Below, piece after piece: positions 6,628-6,842 of a stretch of 6,842 nucleotides of DNA. A program made the translations under genes and the position numbers. The stretch lies in the NCBI GenBank assembly GCA_029266015.1, contig JAJUFK010000127.1, positions 1-6,842 on the forward strand, written 5' to 3'. Position 1 is the stretch's first letter. Every line of letters begins with the position of its first letter. The notes under the pieces are model-generated. The model did no database searches. It was not told the origin of the DNA and saw only the letters and a list, made by a program, of their open reading frames with translations. This stretch comes from Bacteroidota bacterium (GTDB lineage: Bacteria; Bacteroidota; Bacteroidia; Bacteroidales; UBA1715).

Positions 6628-6842
6628 TTATCCCATTATAACTTCAATATTTGCATTATTCACAAGTTTGTCTATAGGAATAAGATTCCCCTCAATTGTT
6701 TCTCCATTTATAGAAATAGTTTGAACTCCTTTTTGTATATTTTTTGGATTTTTTACATGTATTTGCAATACATTACCTCTAAATTTTCTTGATATTTTAT
6801 ATTCTTTCCATTCTGAAGGTATACATGGTTCAATACACAAAC
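6628..6842 (-). CDS. C-terminal end of a GH94 glycoside phosphorylase (cellobiose/chitobiose phosphorylase-like), 5' part beyond window
   Basis: GH94 enzymes split beta-linked disaccharides or glucans with phosphate to give sugar-1-phosphate. Only about 71 residues are in view. They match the family's C-terminal beta-domain: LCIEPCIPSEWKEYKI, then RKFRGNVLQIHV, KNPKNIQKGVQTISINGETI, EGNLIPI, and a terminal VIMG, equivalent to the common (D/E)PCIPxxWK...R.FRG...V.NP...KGV..I...G..I.GN.IP pattern. The frame is open to the window edge, so the TTG at 6838-6840 is an internal Leu and not a start. The catalytic Asp and phosphate-binding residues lie outside, so substrate (cellobiose, chitobiose, laminaribiose, beta-1,2-glucan) cannot be judged. 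The TAA at 6628-6630 is 93 bases before the SpoIID-family start on the same strand. Confidence 0.85.
   Translation of the reverse strand, partial: LCIEPCIPSEWKEYKISRKFRGNVLQIHVKNPKNIQKGVQTISINGETIEGNLIPIDKLVNNANIEVIMG

Noticed and set aside
1..6842. Search for CRISPR arrays, tRNA or rRNA genes, transposases, phage or toxin-antitoxin genes.
   Set aside because: No spaced repeats, cloverleaf-like segments, terminal inverted repeats or matching protein families were seen by eye.

Overview
The window is an AT-rich stretch (about 30% G+C in the lines I counted by hand). It looks like chromosomal DNA from a member of the Bacteroidota, probably an uncultured or environmental lineage. The reasons are the protein families and their wording, the absence of Shine-Dalgarno-like sequence before the starts I checked, and TAnnTTTG boxes (the Bacteroidota -7 promoter element) upstream of the two genes that have real intergenic leaders. 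The genetic code appears standard. I found no tRNA, rRNA, CRISPR array, insertion sequence or phage gene, and no gene-free stretch longer than about 105 bases.

Layout, left to right. Bases 1-594 (+) hold the C-terminal two thirds of a trimeric-type purine nucleoside phosphorylase. It runs head-on into a leftward block, with one base (595) between the two stop codons. The leftward block (596-5280, minus strand) reads in transcription order: deoxynucleoside kinase, Wzz-type chain-length determinant, O-antigen ligase/polymerase-type membrane protein, ComB-family 2-phosphosulfolactate phosphatase, and a fructosamine/ketosamine kinase broken by a frameshift. Gaps are 11, 10, -20 and 18 bases, so these five genes look like one operon. 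A promoter-like box lies 46 bases before the kinase start. Upstream of that, also on the minus strand, are a secreted SpoIID/LytB-type peptidoglycan enzyme (5386-6534) and the C-terminal end of a GH94 glycoside phosphorylase (6628 to the window edge).

How the genes may work together. Purine nucleoside phosphorylase and deoxynucleoside kinase both belong to nucleoside salvage but lie on opposite strands. Wzz and the ligase/polymerase form a minimal surface-polysaccharide pair with no glycosyltransferases in view, so the glycan they act on must be made elsewhere. SpoIID/LytB acts on cell-wall glycan. The kinase of the fructosamine family would repair glycated protein amines. ComB removes phosphate from a sulfonated three-carbon acid in methanogens, but its role in Bacteroidota is not settled. 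Most of this is conserved housekeeping. I did not find a convincing new defence or mobile system. The points most worth a second look are the frameshifted kinase, the mixed five-gene operon with ComB in it, and a palindrome with matching half-sites before the SpoIID gene.
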